Shown: positions 10,871 to 21,831 of the stretch, piece after piece
How positions within the stretch are numbered: the first letter of the stretch is position 1
Layout of the letters: every line of letters begins with the position of its first letter
NCBI RefSeq assembly: GCF_958979055.1
Contig: NC_084889.1
Coordinates: 29,702,761-29,766,760 of the forward strand
Reading direction: 5' to 3'
DNA from: Alnus glutinosa
Lineage: Eukaryota; Streptophyta; Magnoliopsida; Fagales; Betulaceae
Length of the DNA: 64,000 bases
Program-made: the position numbers and the translations under genes
The notes under the pieces: generated by a model
Told to the model about the DNA's origin: nothing
Database searches by the model: none
Seen by the model: the letters and a program-made list of their open reading frames with translations, nothing else

Positions 10871-12039
10871 ATGTCTATATTAAAGATAGAATATCCAATA
10901 TATATATATATATATATATATAGATTTTGGTGGTCTAGAAGACTAGAACGTTGATTAAATAATTGTGATGTAGACTTAGTTTCTTGTGGGGCTGTGTTTG
11001 TTCTTTTGTTATCCAAGCAGGAGGGACGTTTGGGCCAATTTTATTTTATCTTTTAAAAAAACTTCTACGTGGACAGCTTGTGGGGCCTTGTTTCTCATTT
11101 TTTTTTTTAAATGTAGTTTTTTTTTAAAAAAAAATTAATTAATTAATTTTAGTATTAAAAAAAAAATAGCTTTTTTTAAACACTTGGTAGTTTGATGGGT
11201 TATCGCTTTAGCATACTTGAAAATTTATGAGACTATTTTAAAACCGGTTGTTTGTTGAGGGAGCTTTTTTATATTTTTCCTATATTCTTTTTGATAAATG
11301 TATGTGTTTAATTATTAAATACTAATTTGTGAGAAGCGTTTTTATTTTTTAAAAAAGTTTTATAATTTGGTTTGAAAAACGTGTTAGAGGCGAGAGCTAG
11401 TGAGCTCAATCGTCACATCTAATAATTTATTTAAATAACCAAGTTTTAAGAAAAGTTTTCAATATCTAAGAGGATAATACCGTACAAGAATAATAATTTA
11501 TGCAATAAATAAATAAATAAAAAGAAAACAAGAACACTTGGTCGTGGCGTTCACAAGCGAAGCTGAGGTGGCATGGCAAAAAGCGCAACGAAAGTCTCAT
11601 GCGGACCAGCTCAGACTCATATCACCTCTTGAGTGATCTCCTTCGTTAATCACGCGTTACGGATAGTGGTCGGCCAGCCGTCTTTCTCCATATATATATA
11701 TTATTTTTAATAAAATCATTAATAAACAATTCAAAACATAAAACACTTTTTTAAATATAAATGTTATAAAAAAAAAAAAAAATGATACCCTCTTGTAAAG
11801 TTATTTATTCATCTTCCACATAAATCCGTTCGATCAAAATTGAGTTTGTTTGATGAAAATCTTTTTAACTCTTAATTTTTCTTTGTTTCGGATTCAAATT
11901 TGTCTTGATACAACTTATGTGGATAGGTCGTAAAAAAAATTGCTTCCACGTTTATTATAAAAATGAAAAAGAAGGATGATGGGTTAGGCACAAAATTTTT
12001 ATGTGTAGTTGGTTCAGTTTCCTAAGTATAAAAGAATGG

Positions 12040-12072
<33 letters not shown>

Positions 12073-12276
12073 AAAAAGCCCCAATTAAATCCTAGATCTG
12101 GAAGCCATTGTGCAGCACTGCTGAAGCCTCATGTGATTCCGTACACGGGTGTTACCAGAAATGCAACCACCAGACATGAGACAAAATAATGAAGTGATAT
12201 TAATAGCAATAAAAGAGACAGAAGGACCAAAAAAAAGAGAGTCGGAAAAGATGGATAGACTAATTGATTGATCAAT

Positions 12277-12471
12277 CAGGCTGTAATTGTCGAGTGATGA
12301 TCGTTTACAATTATTTGTTTTAATTTAAGAAAATGTAGGTAGTTGATTGTAGAAGGTTATTTATAAGGCTTATTTGACCGGATAAATGATTGGACAATTC
12401 AATTTTTATTTGATCAGATAGGATCTTATAAATGGTATCTCACAGCCTCATGTCCGAATTTAAGAAGATGG
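12277..12471. repeat. Palindromic repeat, family P, copy 3
   Basis: Paralogous to the copy at 885-1076, at the corresponding place in unit B. Same inverted ends, similar length. Confidence 0.5.
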
Positions 12472-12496
12472 ACAGACAAACTGATCATTAATCATG

Positions 12497-12648
12497 GGCG
12501 GTGGTAGTCGGATAACCCACTTAACCGGATAAGTAATTTGACAACCCAATTTTTATTTGGTCAGGTGAATTCTATAAGCGATCTCTTACAATCACCTGTC
12601 CGAATTCTATCAAATTCAAACAAATAATTATAGACGATTATAATCCGT
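12497..12648. repeat. Palindromic repeat, family P, copy 4 with empty MITE site
   Basis: Paralogous to 1098-1644 but without the 315-bp MITE: a single TTA at 12521-12523 lies where unit A has TTA, MITE, TTA. About 70 bp of the left arm are also missing here. Confidence 0.6.
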
Positions 12649-12884
12649 AGTAGTCTAGCGATTTTAAAGAAACTTTAAAAGTAGTTAAACACATATTAGA
12701 GAATGGATTCGAATCTCATAATGAAAATCATCATATAAGTATGATTAGTGTTTGTAGTTTTAAGTTTCATTAATGTCATGACGATACTGAATTAGGCACT
12801 CCGTCTAAGCCTCTCTGGTCATTAATTCCCGACAAATAGGTGTTAATATGGTCAAAATAGAATTGAAAAAACAAAAAGTGATCA

Positions 12885-13118
12885 ATCCGAAAGCAGAGAG
12901 TATCTTAGACAAATACCAGCCTCTCATATATTCTTTATTTTTTACTTGGATGAGTTTACAAACAACCTTCCCCAAACGCAGCAGAAATTGTGGCTGCCAA
13001 TTTTTCAAAGGATCGTTGCCTACTTCTCTGCAGCAATGGAATGTGTCCACCTATACGTGGAACCTTCATCGATCAGACAGGATCCATATGTCATGATGAC
13101 TCCTAGTTCTGATTGGAT
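12885..13118 (+). other. Unit B copy of the short conserved segment
   Basis: Matches 1900-2160 with few changes; a frame remains open over most of it (12946-13128). Function unknown; see the unit A entry. Confidence 0.3.
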
Positions 13119-13128
13119 TGCCCATTAG

Positions 13129-13639
13129 TTTTTTTTTTTTTTTTTTCCATGAATAATTGAATTATATTGATATCAAATCAACTGTACAAACTCCAGAATC
13201 CACAAAACAGAAACATAAGAGATTAAGAGCAAACAAGCTCTAAAACTCCTCAAACAAACCCAGCAAAACAAGCTGAAAAACCAGACTACAAACAAAACAA
13301 TCTGTCAACAATGACAAGAAAACAAGAGAAATTTACATAGACTAATGTTTTCCTTGACCTTTTGAAACTTCCCTTTTCCTGCAATCCGAGTCTGTACGAG
13401 GATGGCTTGCATGTTTAATTTCATTTCTAGCTCTCCAAATCCCATAAACAGCAAAACTAAAAGCCAATCTGCAGCTAACACCGAACATAAATTTGGTTTT
13501 TCAATTTCAACAGCTTTACATAATCAAATCCTGCCAATCAAAACATGGACTTAGGACATTGCAACGCTTCATACGCTCTTTTCATATTCTAGCACTGAAA
13601 TTACACAGGAAGAATAAACGATCCCGGCTTTCAGTGCAA
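13129..13639 (-). mobile_element. 5'-truncated LINE, 3' end with poly(A)
   Basis: On the minus strand it ends in a poly(A) tail (T run at 13129-13146). Imperfect 15-bp target duplications lie at 13114-13128 and 13640-13654 (13 of 15 identical). The minus-strand translation around 13385-13480 reads SFAVYGIWRARNEIKHAS, the C-terminal motif after the reverse transcriptase of plant L1-type LINE ORF2. The remaining roughly 350 bp are 3' UTR. The equivalent site in unit A (near 2150-2175) has no insert. Dead on arrival, as 5' truncation is usual for LINEs. Confidence 0.85.
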
Positions 13640-15148
13640 TGGATTGTCAATTAGTGATTGAGGTCTCTGATAATTTGTTGTTCAAATTGATAGCAGATCG
13701 TGAAAAAATGCCATATAAAATTTATCTGTCCAAATAAATTTTAGATTGTCCGACCACCTTTGCGTATATATAAAACATCTAAGTTTTATGGTCCTTGTGG
13801 ATATAATGTGGAGTTGAAAATTATAGATTAAATTTGAAATCATAAATGTCTCTATTGAAGATAGAATATCCATTATCCAATATAGATGGAGATTTTGGTG
13901 GTCTATAACGTTAATTAAGTAATTGTGATGTTGACTTTGTTTCTTGCGGGGGTTGTGTTTGTTCTTTTGTTCTCCAAGCAGGGGAGATGTTTGGGCACTT
14001 TTTTTTTTTAATTTATTTTTTAAAAAAATCTTCTACGTGGACAGCTTGTGGGGCCTTGTTTCTCATACTTTTGTAGTGGCGCACAAAAGAGAATCACGTA
14101 AAGGATTTCTTTTTTGTCGCAATCTTTTATTTATTTATTTATTTTTATTTTTTTAAAAAAATTATTATAAATACTTTCTAGCGCTTATTCTGCAATAGTA
14201 AAAATTACTATTAAAATTAAGTTTTATTTATTTTTATTTTTAATAGATTTATATTTTTTTATTATAATCGACACGTTGCTATATTATTGACGCTGACTTA
14301 GCACCTAACGGAATCTGTTAAAATTTTTAACAGAATTTAATTATAGGGAGCGATTTGTAAATTAAGCCAACTACATAAATCTCTGAACTAATTTTGATAT
14401 AAGAGTGAGTGATTTGTAATTTAGGCTAACTAAATAGATCAATAATGCAATTTTTTCTTATTTTTATACTGCATGGAGCGATTTTTAGTTTAGATCGATT
14501 ACATTTTGCATTTATTCTTAGAATTTCTTTTTCTTTTTCTTTTGAATTAATCCACCTCCTTCTTCTTTTTTTTCTTTTTTTAAAAACTTTTTTATTAAAT
14601 TTTAATTTTAATTTTTAAGAAAAAAAATAGTATTAATATATTATATAAAAAAAAAATTAACAATTTTAAGACTTTTGATAATTTGATGGTCACTTTGATC
14701 TTTACACAATTACCCTTTAGGACACTTGGTCGTGGCGTTCACGGTAAAAGAAGGAAGCAAGCGAAGCTGAGGTGGCATGGCAAAAAGCGCAACGAAAGTC
14801 TCATGCGGACCAGCTCAGACTCAGATCAGAGATCAGCTCTTGAGTGATCTCCTTCATTAATCACACATTATGGATAGTGGTTGGCCAGCCGTCTTTCTCC
14901 ACATTTCACCTAACGCAATAATATATATATTATTTTTAATAAATACAAAGTTCTCGTATATAATGGTGTGACCGGTCCATGTTCCTTTGAAGTTGATGCA
15001 TCTATAGACATGTCCCAAATTTAAGGCCTAAACGGTTGTTGAAAACACTTATCTGTTATTAAATTAAAACAAAATAGATATTTTTAATTTAAATCATTAA
15101 TAAACAATTCAAAAAAAAAAAAACACTCTTTTAAATATAGATATTACC

Positions 15149-16000
15149 AATATATATATAAATTTCTCATTTTTATATACAAAATTTGGACCGGTAACAC
15201 TAATTTTAGAAAATTAAGTAAAATTTGAAGAGAGAACATATTCAAATAAGGCTAAAGTATTCTTTCAAATTAGATCGGAGGAATTTCTTCTAACATAATC
15301 TATTAAATTGACATATGCCTCAGAACATATAATTCATAATCTATTAAATTGACATATGCCTCAGAACATATAATTCTCACATGCACGTGAATGACGTGAT
15401 ATTCCTAAAATACATATGCTACTAAAAATGTACATGATTTTAAGAACAAACGTCAATTTAATAAAGACCGAATATATTGAGGGTCGGAGAATGTAGAACA
15501 TAAGTTATAATGATATAACGGTTTTTGTCAGATAGTTGATTGTACGAACATTTTGAATAAATTATTTACATAGAAATCTTTAAGATACTTTTGATACGCG
15601 GGAGATCAATTGGGTATTATAACCGCAAACTATTTGGCGAAATAAATAATCGTTTAATATTATTATTGTGTCATAGGTAACTAATTTTAGATATAATTTA
15701 AAAATTATGGACATGGAAAGAATAATTTGTAAATCAGAATTCAATTCTTATTTGGTGTGCGAATTTAGAGATTTGACTTTGTAAAATAAAATTAAATAAA
15801 ATTAAATAAAATATAATTTGTTTTTGAAAAAAATAATAATTGCCAAACGAATAAGGATTTCCGGATGACCAAATCCAAGCGGGCATCAACTACCTGTCGT
15901 CACCGCTACCAAGAACTGGAACTATGAAGACCGACGCTTTTAACGACACCTGTCAAAAAAGCGCAAGTCACAACTGATAAAAGGGATAAACAATCCATTT
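15149..16000. other. Intergenic, with a 41-bp tandem duplication
   Basis: AT-rich. A 41-bp unit is repeated twice at 15294-15375 with essentially no divergence. No gene recognised. Confidence 0.55.
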
Positions 16001-16084
16001 ATCAGCGCAGAGCCCATGTCGTCCACAAAAATTCGCATAAATGAGCGAGAGGGTGCCGCGTGTCGAGCGCTCTCAGCCACAAGA

Positions 16085-16280
16085 TTCCACGGCCCATTCG
16101 CGAATTTTCTACGGAAAATATTTTTTAAAAGATTGCCACAAAAAGCATCTGACGTGGCTCCCGTCTCATTCCCTTTTAAAGCACTGGAAATATTTGCCCT
16201 TTTCCCTTCTTATCTTCACTGCATAGTCGGTCGTTTCTTGATTCTTCTTCTTCTCTCTCTCTCTCTCTCTCTCAGACTGT
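16085..16280 (+). promoter_or_regulatory. Promoter and leader region of the REVEILLE-like gene
   Basis: GGCCCA (site II type) at about 16090-16095, the G-box-like GACGTGGC at 16151-16158, and a (CT)n tract at about 16253-16274 followed by a leader that ends at a splice donor after 16451. Pyrimidine-rich tracts near plant transcription starts (Y patches) are common. No convincing TATA box or evening element was picked out by eye. The start site is inferred to lie near 16200. Confidence 0.4.
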
Positions 16281-16652
16281 ATTTCTGTTTCTCTTTCCTT
16301 GGATTTCAATTCCAAAGTATCTGCAAACGATATTTCCTTTTCACGGGCTATCGGATTGTGGAATCTGTTCTCTCAGAGGAAATCCGAGGAATCTAAAAAA
16401 CTCTCCGATTCCGATTCTCCATAGGAATTTGTTCCCGAGATATTTCCAACGGTGAGTTTCTGACTGGTCCGGTTAAGAATTTCCGGTTGCTGCCAATTAT
16501 TATATTTTCTTGTTTTTTTTTAGAAAAAGAAAAAGTGAGGAACAGTGTAAATCTTTTATGCAATCTGCGTTTAATGACTGGAAGCTTGTATTGCAGCTCT
16601 GCTGAGTTAAACGCTAATTCGTTGAGAGAGGACTCGTTCTGATCTTGTGGCA

Positions 16653-19505
16653 ATGGCTGTTCAGGTACCTGTTGCGATTACTTCTTATTTTGCATTTCGG
16701 AGATTTATATTATTAAATGATGAAATTCTTCATTTTCTATAAGCATAAGTTGAAGGATATTTTGGCGATTTAGAGCCTACTCTATAATTTACGTCCCATT
16801 TCTGTTAAACAAAGAGTTGGAACGAATATTTGAATATACTTGAATATAAGATCATAGCTATAAATAACAAAAAATAGGAAAGGAAAATTGGGACTCGTCA
16901 CTCATAGTGTGCGTGGCGTGGTGGATTGATATTGGCTTGTATTTACTATTGGAAGCCAATTTTGTTAGATAATGATCACAAGAGAAAGTCACTATTCTTT
17001 TGTACCAAAGTATTTACGGACTAAATCATACAGAATAAAGGGAAATGTCTAGTTTTTCTTTTATTTTTATTATTTTTTTCATGTGACTTAGTAGTATTAA
17101 ATCACTAGTTATACCAAAAATTTAAGCCAACAAGATAGAGTGAATTGAGTCGTTTAATTAATACTTTAATACTTCTACGTGGGCTCATACTTCTCTCAAA
17201 AAGTAAGACGTAACACGTGAAATTTTAATTGAAATTGTGAGTCAATTGTAGAGTCTGATTCGAAGTCAGAATCTTTGCTCTAATACCATGTTAAAATACT
17301 ATTTATCTCAAAAGCTTAAGCTAATAGAAAATTGTAAATTTAATTAATACTTTAACAAGTGGTACTAAGTATTTTACTTTAGAAGAATTGTTCAATTGGT
17401 TTCATTTCCAAGGAAGAACAGTTTATGAATTATTCTTTCATTTGGAAATAGCAGCGAAATGAAGGAACTGCATCAAATTCGTCTATTGTGGCTGGTAACT
17501 ACCGCGCTGATGGTTTTGCTCAGTCTGAAACAGTGGTCCTACATTCTTTCGGGAATTACAATATGGCTAAGGTTACATTCTCTCCATGGCCTTATATTCT
17601 GCCTTTTCCCTCTTTGGGAATTAATCTCGCCAAATAACTTATATTTCTTTTTACCCACAATCTTAGTTGTTTTCCTCTGTTTATTTTTTTTGAGTAGGTA
17701 AGGAAGCCTTATACGATTGTAAAACAAAGAGAAAAATGGACGGAAGAAGAGCATGAGAGGTTTCTTGAAGCCTTAAAGCTGTATGGTCGCGGTTGGCGCC
17801 AAATTGAAGGTAAGCTTGGTGTATGATGATTTGTTGCATATGATTTTTCATATCTATTGGATGTTCAATCAAAGTGAAGTTACTCTCATCTTCACGCAGC
17901 ACATGTAGGCACCAAAACTGCGGTTCAGATTCGAAGTCATGCTCAAAAATTCTTCTCTAAGGTTTAATGCTCATATTTTTAGTGTCTAATTCCTATTGTA
18001 ATGCATACATGCGATCATGAAAGTCTGTGGATCAATTACAGTCCTATGGTGTGCAAGCATTTAATTTTTTATGGGTTTTCTAGTTAGCATGTTCCCTTTG
18101 TGTTAATTTTTTTTTTTTTTTTGTTCTTTCTCTTACTGGCTTCAGGTGGTCCGGGGATCTGGTAGTAGCACCGGAAGCTTCATTGAACCGGCTGAGATAC
18201 CTCCTCCAAGGCCGAAGAAGAAACCCTTGCATCCTTATCCTCGTAAATCAGCTGATTCTCTTAATGGAGTATCAGTTACAAATCAATGTGAGAGGTCTCC
18301 ATCTCCAAATTTGTTGGTGACTGAGAAAGACACCAGTTCTCCCACGTCTGTTTTGTCTGCAGCTGGGTCAGATTCATTGGGGTCTGCAGTTTCAGAGCAG
18401 CACGGCATTTGTCTTTCGCCCACTTCATCTCCAAATTTGTCGGTGACTGAGAAAGACACCAGTTCTCCCACGTCAGTTTTGTCTGCAGCTGGGTCAGATT
18501 CATTGGGGTCTGCAGTTTCAGAGCCGCACGGCGTTTGTCTTTTGCCCACTTCATCTCCAAATTTGTCGGTGACTGAGAAAGACACCAGTTCTCCCACGTC
18601 AGTTTTGTCTGCAGCTGGGTCAGATTCACTGGGGTCTGCAATTTCAGAGCAGCACAGCGTTTGTCCTTCGCCCACTTCTTGCACAACTGACATGCACTCA
18701 ATCGGCTCATCACCTTTTTCATCAACCCTGGAGAACTTTTTTTCCATGGTACAATGATCTCTATATTAATCGCCAACTTAGTTTGACTTGTATGATACTT
18801 ATTAATCTGTTTCCTGAGCAAAATTTTGACTCTCTGATTTCTCTCTTATCATTATGAACACAGAAATTTGAGTTAGCTTCCAAGGACACTTTAAGTACCA
18901 AAGGAGATGAAGCCATTGTAGCACCTGTGAAAAGTATCAAGCTTTTTGGAAGAGAAGTTTTGGTGACAGATTCCCAGAAACCATGTTCTCCAGGTGCAGA
19001 GAATACAGAGAAGCATCTTAAACCATTACCGTTAGTCGCACATTTACCACCTGAAATAGTTGATTGTAATTGGAAATTATTGCCATGTCGAGCCCCTGTT
19101 AGATCTGTGGAACATCCCAAAGTAAACGCCAACTCTGCAGAAGCCAACCCTTATGCTTCTCTGCCATGGTGGACTTTGTGCCCAGGCATGCCATTTTATT
19201 ACCTCCCCCTTGTTCAAAGACCAACAGATTCTTTTGTGGAAGAAAAAACAGATAGGGATATTCTGAAGGAAAGATCTTGTCCCAGTTCGAATTCTGCATC
19301 GGTTAGTGAAGCGGAAAACGGAGAGAAGAACTTAGACGGTGTTGATTCTGAGTGTCAAGAACGCCTCCATAAGGGGAGCATTAGCCCCTGCAAGTCTATG
19401 AAAGGATTTGCTCCCTACAAAAGACGTGTAGCAGAGAGGGATAGAAACTCATCAGTGGTTGTTTTGGAGGAGAGGGAGGGACAAAGAGCTCGAGTTTGCT
19501 TATAG
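16653..19505 (+). CDS. RVE1: REVEILLE-type single-MYB transcription factor
   Basis: Coding exons 16653-16664, 17455-17571, 17698-17809, 17900-17961, 18146-18748 and 18864-19505 join in frame to 515 residues, all with GT-AG introns. A further intron (16452-16596) splits the 5' UTR, so the second exon codes only MAVQ. The single MYB repeat spans about residues 54-101 ([18 protein letters not shown] to SHAQKFFSK); SHAQKFF marks the CCA1/LHY/RVE class of nuclear, clock-related DNA-binding proteins, which in known members bind evening-element-like sites. It continues with [17 protein letters not shown] and ends [13 protein letters not shown], both clade hallmarks. It is closest to RVE1/RVE2/RVE7 by length and lack of LHY-specific regions; the exact orthologue is uncertain. 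Oddity: residues about 155-280 are three in-frame copies of a 42-residue Ser/Thr-rich block. Confidence 0.9.
18305..18682 (+). repeat. In-frame 126-bp x 3 tandem repeat inside the RVE gene
   Basis: Unit starts at 18305, 18431 and 18557 are exactly 126 bp apart and nearly identical, each coding for [20 protein letters not shown] (first copy NLL) and then [10 protein letters not shown] plus a variable tail ending in a Cys-Pro/Leu-Ser-Pro-Thr-Ser pattern. The frame is kept throughout. Confidence 0.95.
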
Positions 19506-20100
19506 CACCCTCCTCCACTTCCAACTCCATTTGACCTACATGTAGCTCTAGCTAATTTAGGTCGTTTGAGACAGGAATTAGTCGTTTTACTTCCTTTGCC
19601 CCTGTTCTCCACAAGAGCTCCCTTCAACTCACCTTCTATCTTGGTATCCAAAGGATATTCTAGAAAACAGTGTGTTACTTTGTAGCAATCTTTGTAATAT
19701 TGTGTCTGGATTCATTCTTTCAAACACGATAACTGTTGGTAATTAATCGAATACCGAATGATAATCATATCAGTCTTATCAGACTTTGTGATAATAGCTG
19801 CTGAAGTTGGAATTTTGAATGCAACAATAGTCACAAATTGTTGAATAGAGTCCTAGAGACAAGGCTTCAGTACCGAGGATTGATCAAAGTATTCCAGCAA
19901 CTTTAATTTCATTGAAGGAACTTGTGGGACTCATTCGAAATCTCGAGTAATAAAATTGAAGGGAAAAATTACAGATTGAGACCATCCAATTGGAATTCTC
20001 TTTAGGAAAAATAATATATATATATATATATATATAAATTTCTTTTTTTCAATTTCAATTTAGTTCTTAGGTTTTTAGTCTTAACAATTAAGTTCTTAGG
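19506..20100. other. RVE 3' UTR and intergenic DNA
   Basis: The first about 250 bp are probably 3' UTR. A (TA)n tract lies at about 20010-20036. No other feature seen. Confidence 0.5.
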
Positions 20101-20354
20101 TGTTAGAGAATATATTCTCCATATATTATGAGATGTTAGAGAATATATTTCAGATAATATATTTTCAAGATATTAGAGAATATACTTCCTATATTGAAAA
20201 GAAATATATTATATTTTATAAGGTTGATTGTAATTAGATTTGATTGATTACCATTCTTATTTATCTCAATTCTCCTATAAATAGGAATATTTTGTTTGTA
20301 AAATTATCAAGCAATAAGAGCAACAATGTAGCCATTTGGACTTTACCTTGTGGA

Positions 20355-20574
20355 CGTAGGCCTCGTTTGGTTCGGGGAATAAGTCATTGGAATGGAATGA
20401 CTATTCCATTATAATAGTTATTCTTTTATTTGATAGGGACATATTCCTTGGAATAGTTATTCCACGTAGGCCTCGTTTGGTTCGGGGAATAAGTCATTGG
20501 AATGGAATGACTATTCCATTATAATAGTTATTCTTTTATTTGATAGGGACATATTCCTTGGAATAGTTATTCCA
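20355..20574. repeat. 110-bp tandem duplication spanning the MITE's left junction
   Basis: 20355-20464 and 20465-20574 are near-identical. The unit contains CGTA of the target followed by the first 106 bp of the MITE, so the duplication includes the insertion junction and must be later than the insertion. Confidence 0.9.
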
Positions 20575-21051
20575 TGGGAATAACTATTCCCTTACGAAGA
20601 GGAATAGTTATTCCTCTCATTTTTTTAGAAGAATAGCTATTCTTGAGGGAATAGACAACATTTTCCTGAAAAAAATAAAAAAAATAAAAAATCACATTTT
20701 TCTTTAATTTTTCCAAACTAAACTTAAAAAAATTAAAAAAAATTTAAAAAAAAAAAAACAAAGAATTTAGATCAAATCTGTGGCCGACCACCCACAGATC
20801 TAAGATCCAACATTTATTATTTTTTTTTTTAAAGATTTGAGTTTTTTTTTAAAAAAAAAAAAAAAGAAAAAAAAAAAGAAAAAGAAATTATGTTGATTTT
20901 TTTAGTAATTTTAGGTCAATTCCAATTGTGGTATATGTGTTGTCACCAAATTAAGGAATTTGGATAATTATTTCATTCCACTATTTCTCATTCTCAGTAA
21001 TAACTATTCATTTTTCTAATGGAATACTCATTTTACGAGCCAAACGAGGCC
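20359..21051. mobile_element. MITE with GGCCTCGTTTGG termini and GTA target duplication
   Basis: Terminal inverted repeats: left GGCCTCGTTTGGTTCGG and right, inverted, GGCCTCGTTTGGCTCGT. Flanked by GTA at 20356-20358 and 21052-21054. Removing it restores the conserved GGACGTAGGTCAT of the surrounding LTR, which supports both boundaries. A 3-bp duplication fits the PIF/Harbinger group. The interior is full of GGAATAG/CTATTCC inverted motifs. Confidence 0.85.
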
Positions 21052-21180
21052 GTAGGTCATAAACTGAACCACGTAAAATTCTTTTATCTCAATTTTATTA
21101 TTTCCACATTTCATCTTTAATTTCTTTTAGGTTTTTATTTTCTTTCATTTGGTTTACACTAATTTCTTATAGGGTTCGAT

Positions 21181-21828
21181 TAATTCGTTCAATTAATTGT
21201 CAGTGTGTTACATCAGATTATTAAGTTATTGACATGATTCTGACACATCATGCATCAACTGTACATTCTCTTATATAAATATACTTTAAATAAAAAAAAA
21301 AATAAGAAGAGTGACAATTGTGAATTTGTGAGGGAAGGCCACCCTTCACCAAATACGAGGTGCAGACCCCCTCCATGAGGAGTGAGGCCCAGCCTCCCAC
21401 GATAGAGGGGTGGTCGGCCGCCCCTCACACATATGTGACTATCACTCCTCATCTAGTAAGGGTTGGATGCCCTTCACTAGTGAGGGGAGGCTTCCATAAC
21501 TGTCACCACTCTCTCTCTCTCTCTTTTTGGGTTTATTATTTTAGCTTTAATTTATTTTTAATATTTTTATTTAGAGTAGATCTTTAATTTAGGAAATATT
21601 TTCTTAATGGAATGTATAATTGGTGCATGTGTCAAACGCGTGTTGCGTGTAATCAAATTTAGGGTTTGACTTCGTATGTCGTTAATTAATTGGATGGTAA
21701 ATTGTACAGGATATATTTAAAACTATAATAAAACTTAATGACCTATATGTTGAAATTAGAAACTCAATGACAAAATTAAAATCAAAATAAAATCTAGAGA
21801 CTAGTTTTAATTTTTTGAGAGTCCTTTC
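21181..21828. other. Intergenic with a GC-richer patch
   Basis: A patch at 21325-21500 has several inverted motifs (CCACCCTTCACC, GTGAGGGG types) and ends in a short (CT)n at 21512-21522. It resembles a degenerate repeat. No gene. Confidence 0.4.
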
Positions 21829-21831
21829 TAT

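Larger units (their letters stand above)
391..11767. repeat. Tandem duplication, unit A (contains Copia and NLR remnants)
   Basis: The left flank (391 to about 2257) matches 11811-13118 plus 13655-13722, and the right flank (10871-11767) matches 13844-15148, in the same order and orientation. Shared landmarks include a poly(A) tract, paired palindromic repeats, the short conserved block near 1900-2170, and the right-hand block that begins with a forward run about a disease-type repeat and ends before a shared AT-rich tail. Between the flanks unit A holds a Copia remnant and a TIR-NBS-LRR remnant that unit B lacks. Divergence is substantial (many substitutions and indels), so this is an old duplication. 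Whether B lost the gene or A gained it cannot be told from this window. Confidence 0.8.
11811..15148. repeat. Tandem duplication, unit B (gene-less copy)
   Basis: Direct copy of the flanks of unit A, immediately adjacent to it. Private features are a LINE tail (13129-13639) and about 120 bp (13723-13843) between the two matching halves, where A has over 8 kb. B also lacks about 70 bp present in A before the Tourist-like MITE site. The final conserved block around 14719-14905 corresponds to 11533-11695 in A; B has an extra short insertion inside it. Confidence 0.8.
20101..21180 (+). mobile_element. Copia-type LTR remnant (probably solo), split by a MITE
   Basis: Starts with TGTTAGAGAATATATT, contains CTATAAATAGGAATA (promoter-like) and AGCAATAAGAGCAACA, and across the MITE reads GGACGTAGGTCAT...GAACCACGTAAA, a sequence pattern widely seen in plant Copia LTRs. 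No internal coding region is nearby. The right boundary is not fixed. Confidence 0.6.

Noticed and set aside
18276-18821. Long minus-strand open frames opposite the RVE repeat block
   Set aside because: They overlap the proven + strand exon; their own repetitiveness mirrors the 126-bp repeats, and no independent gene features are seen.
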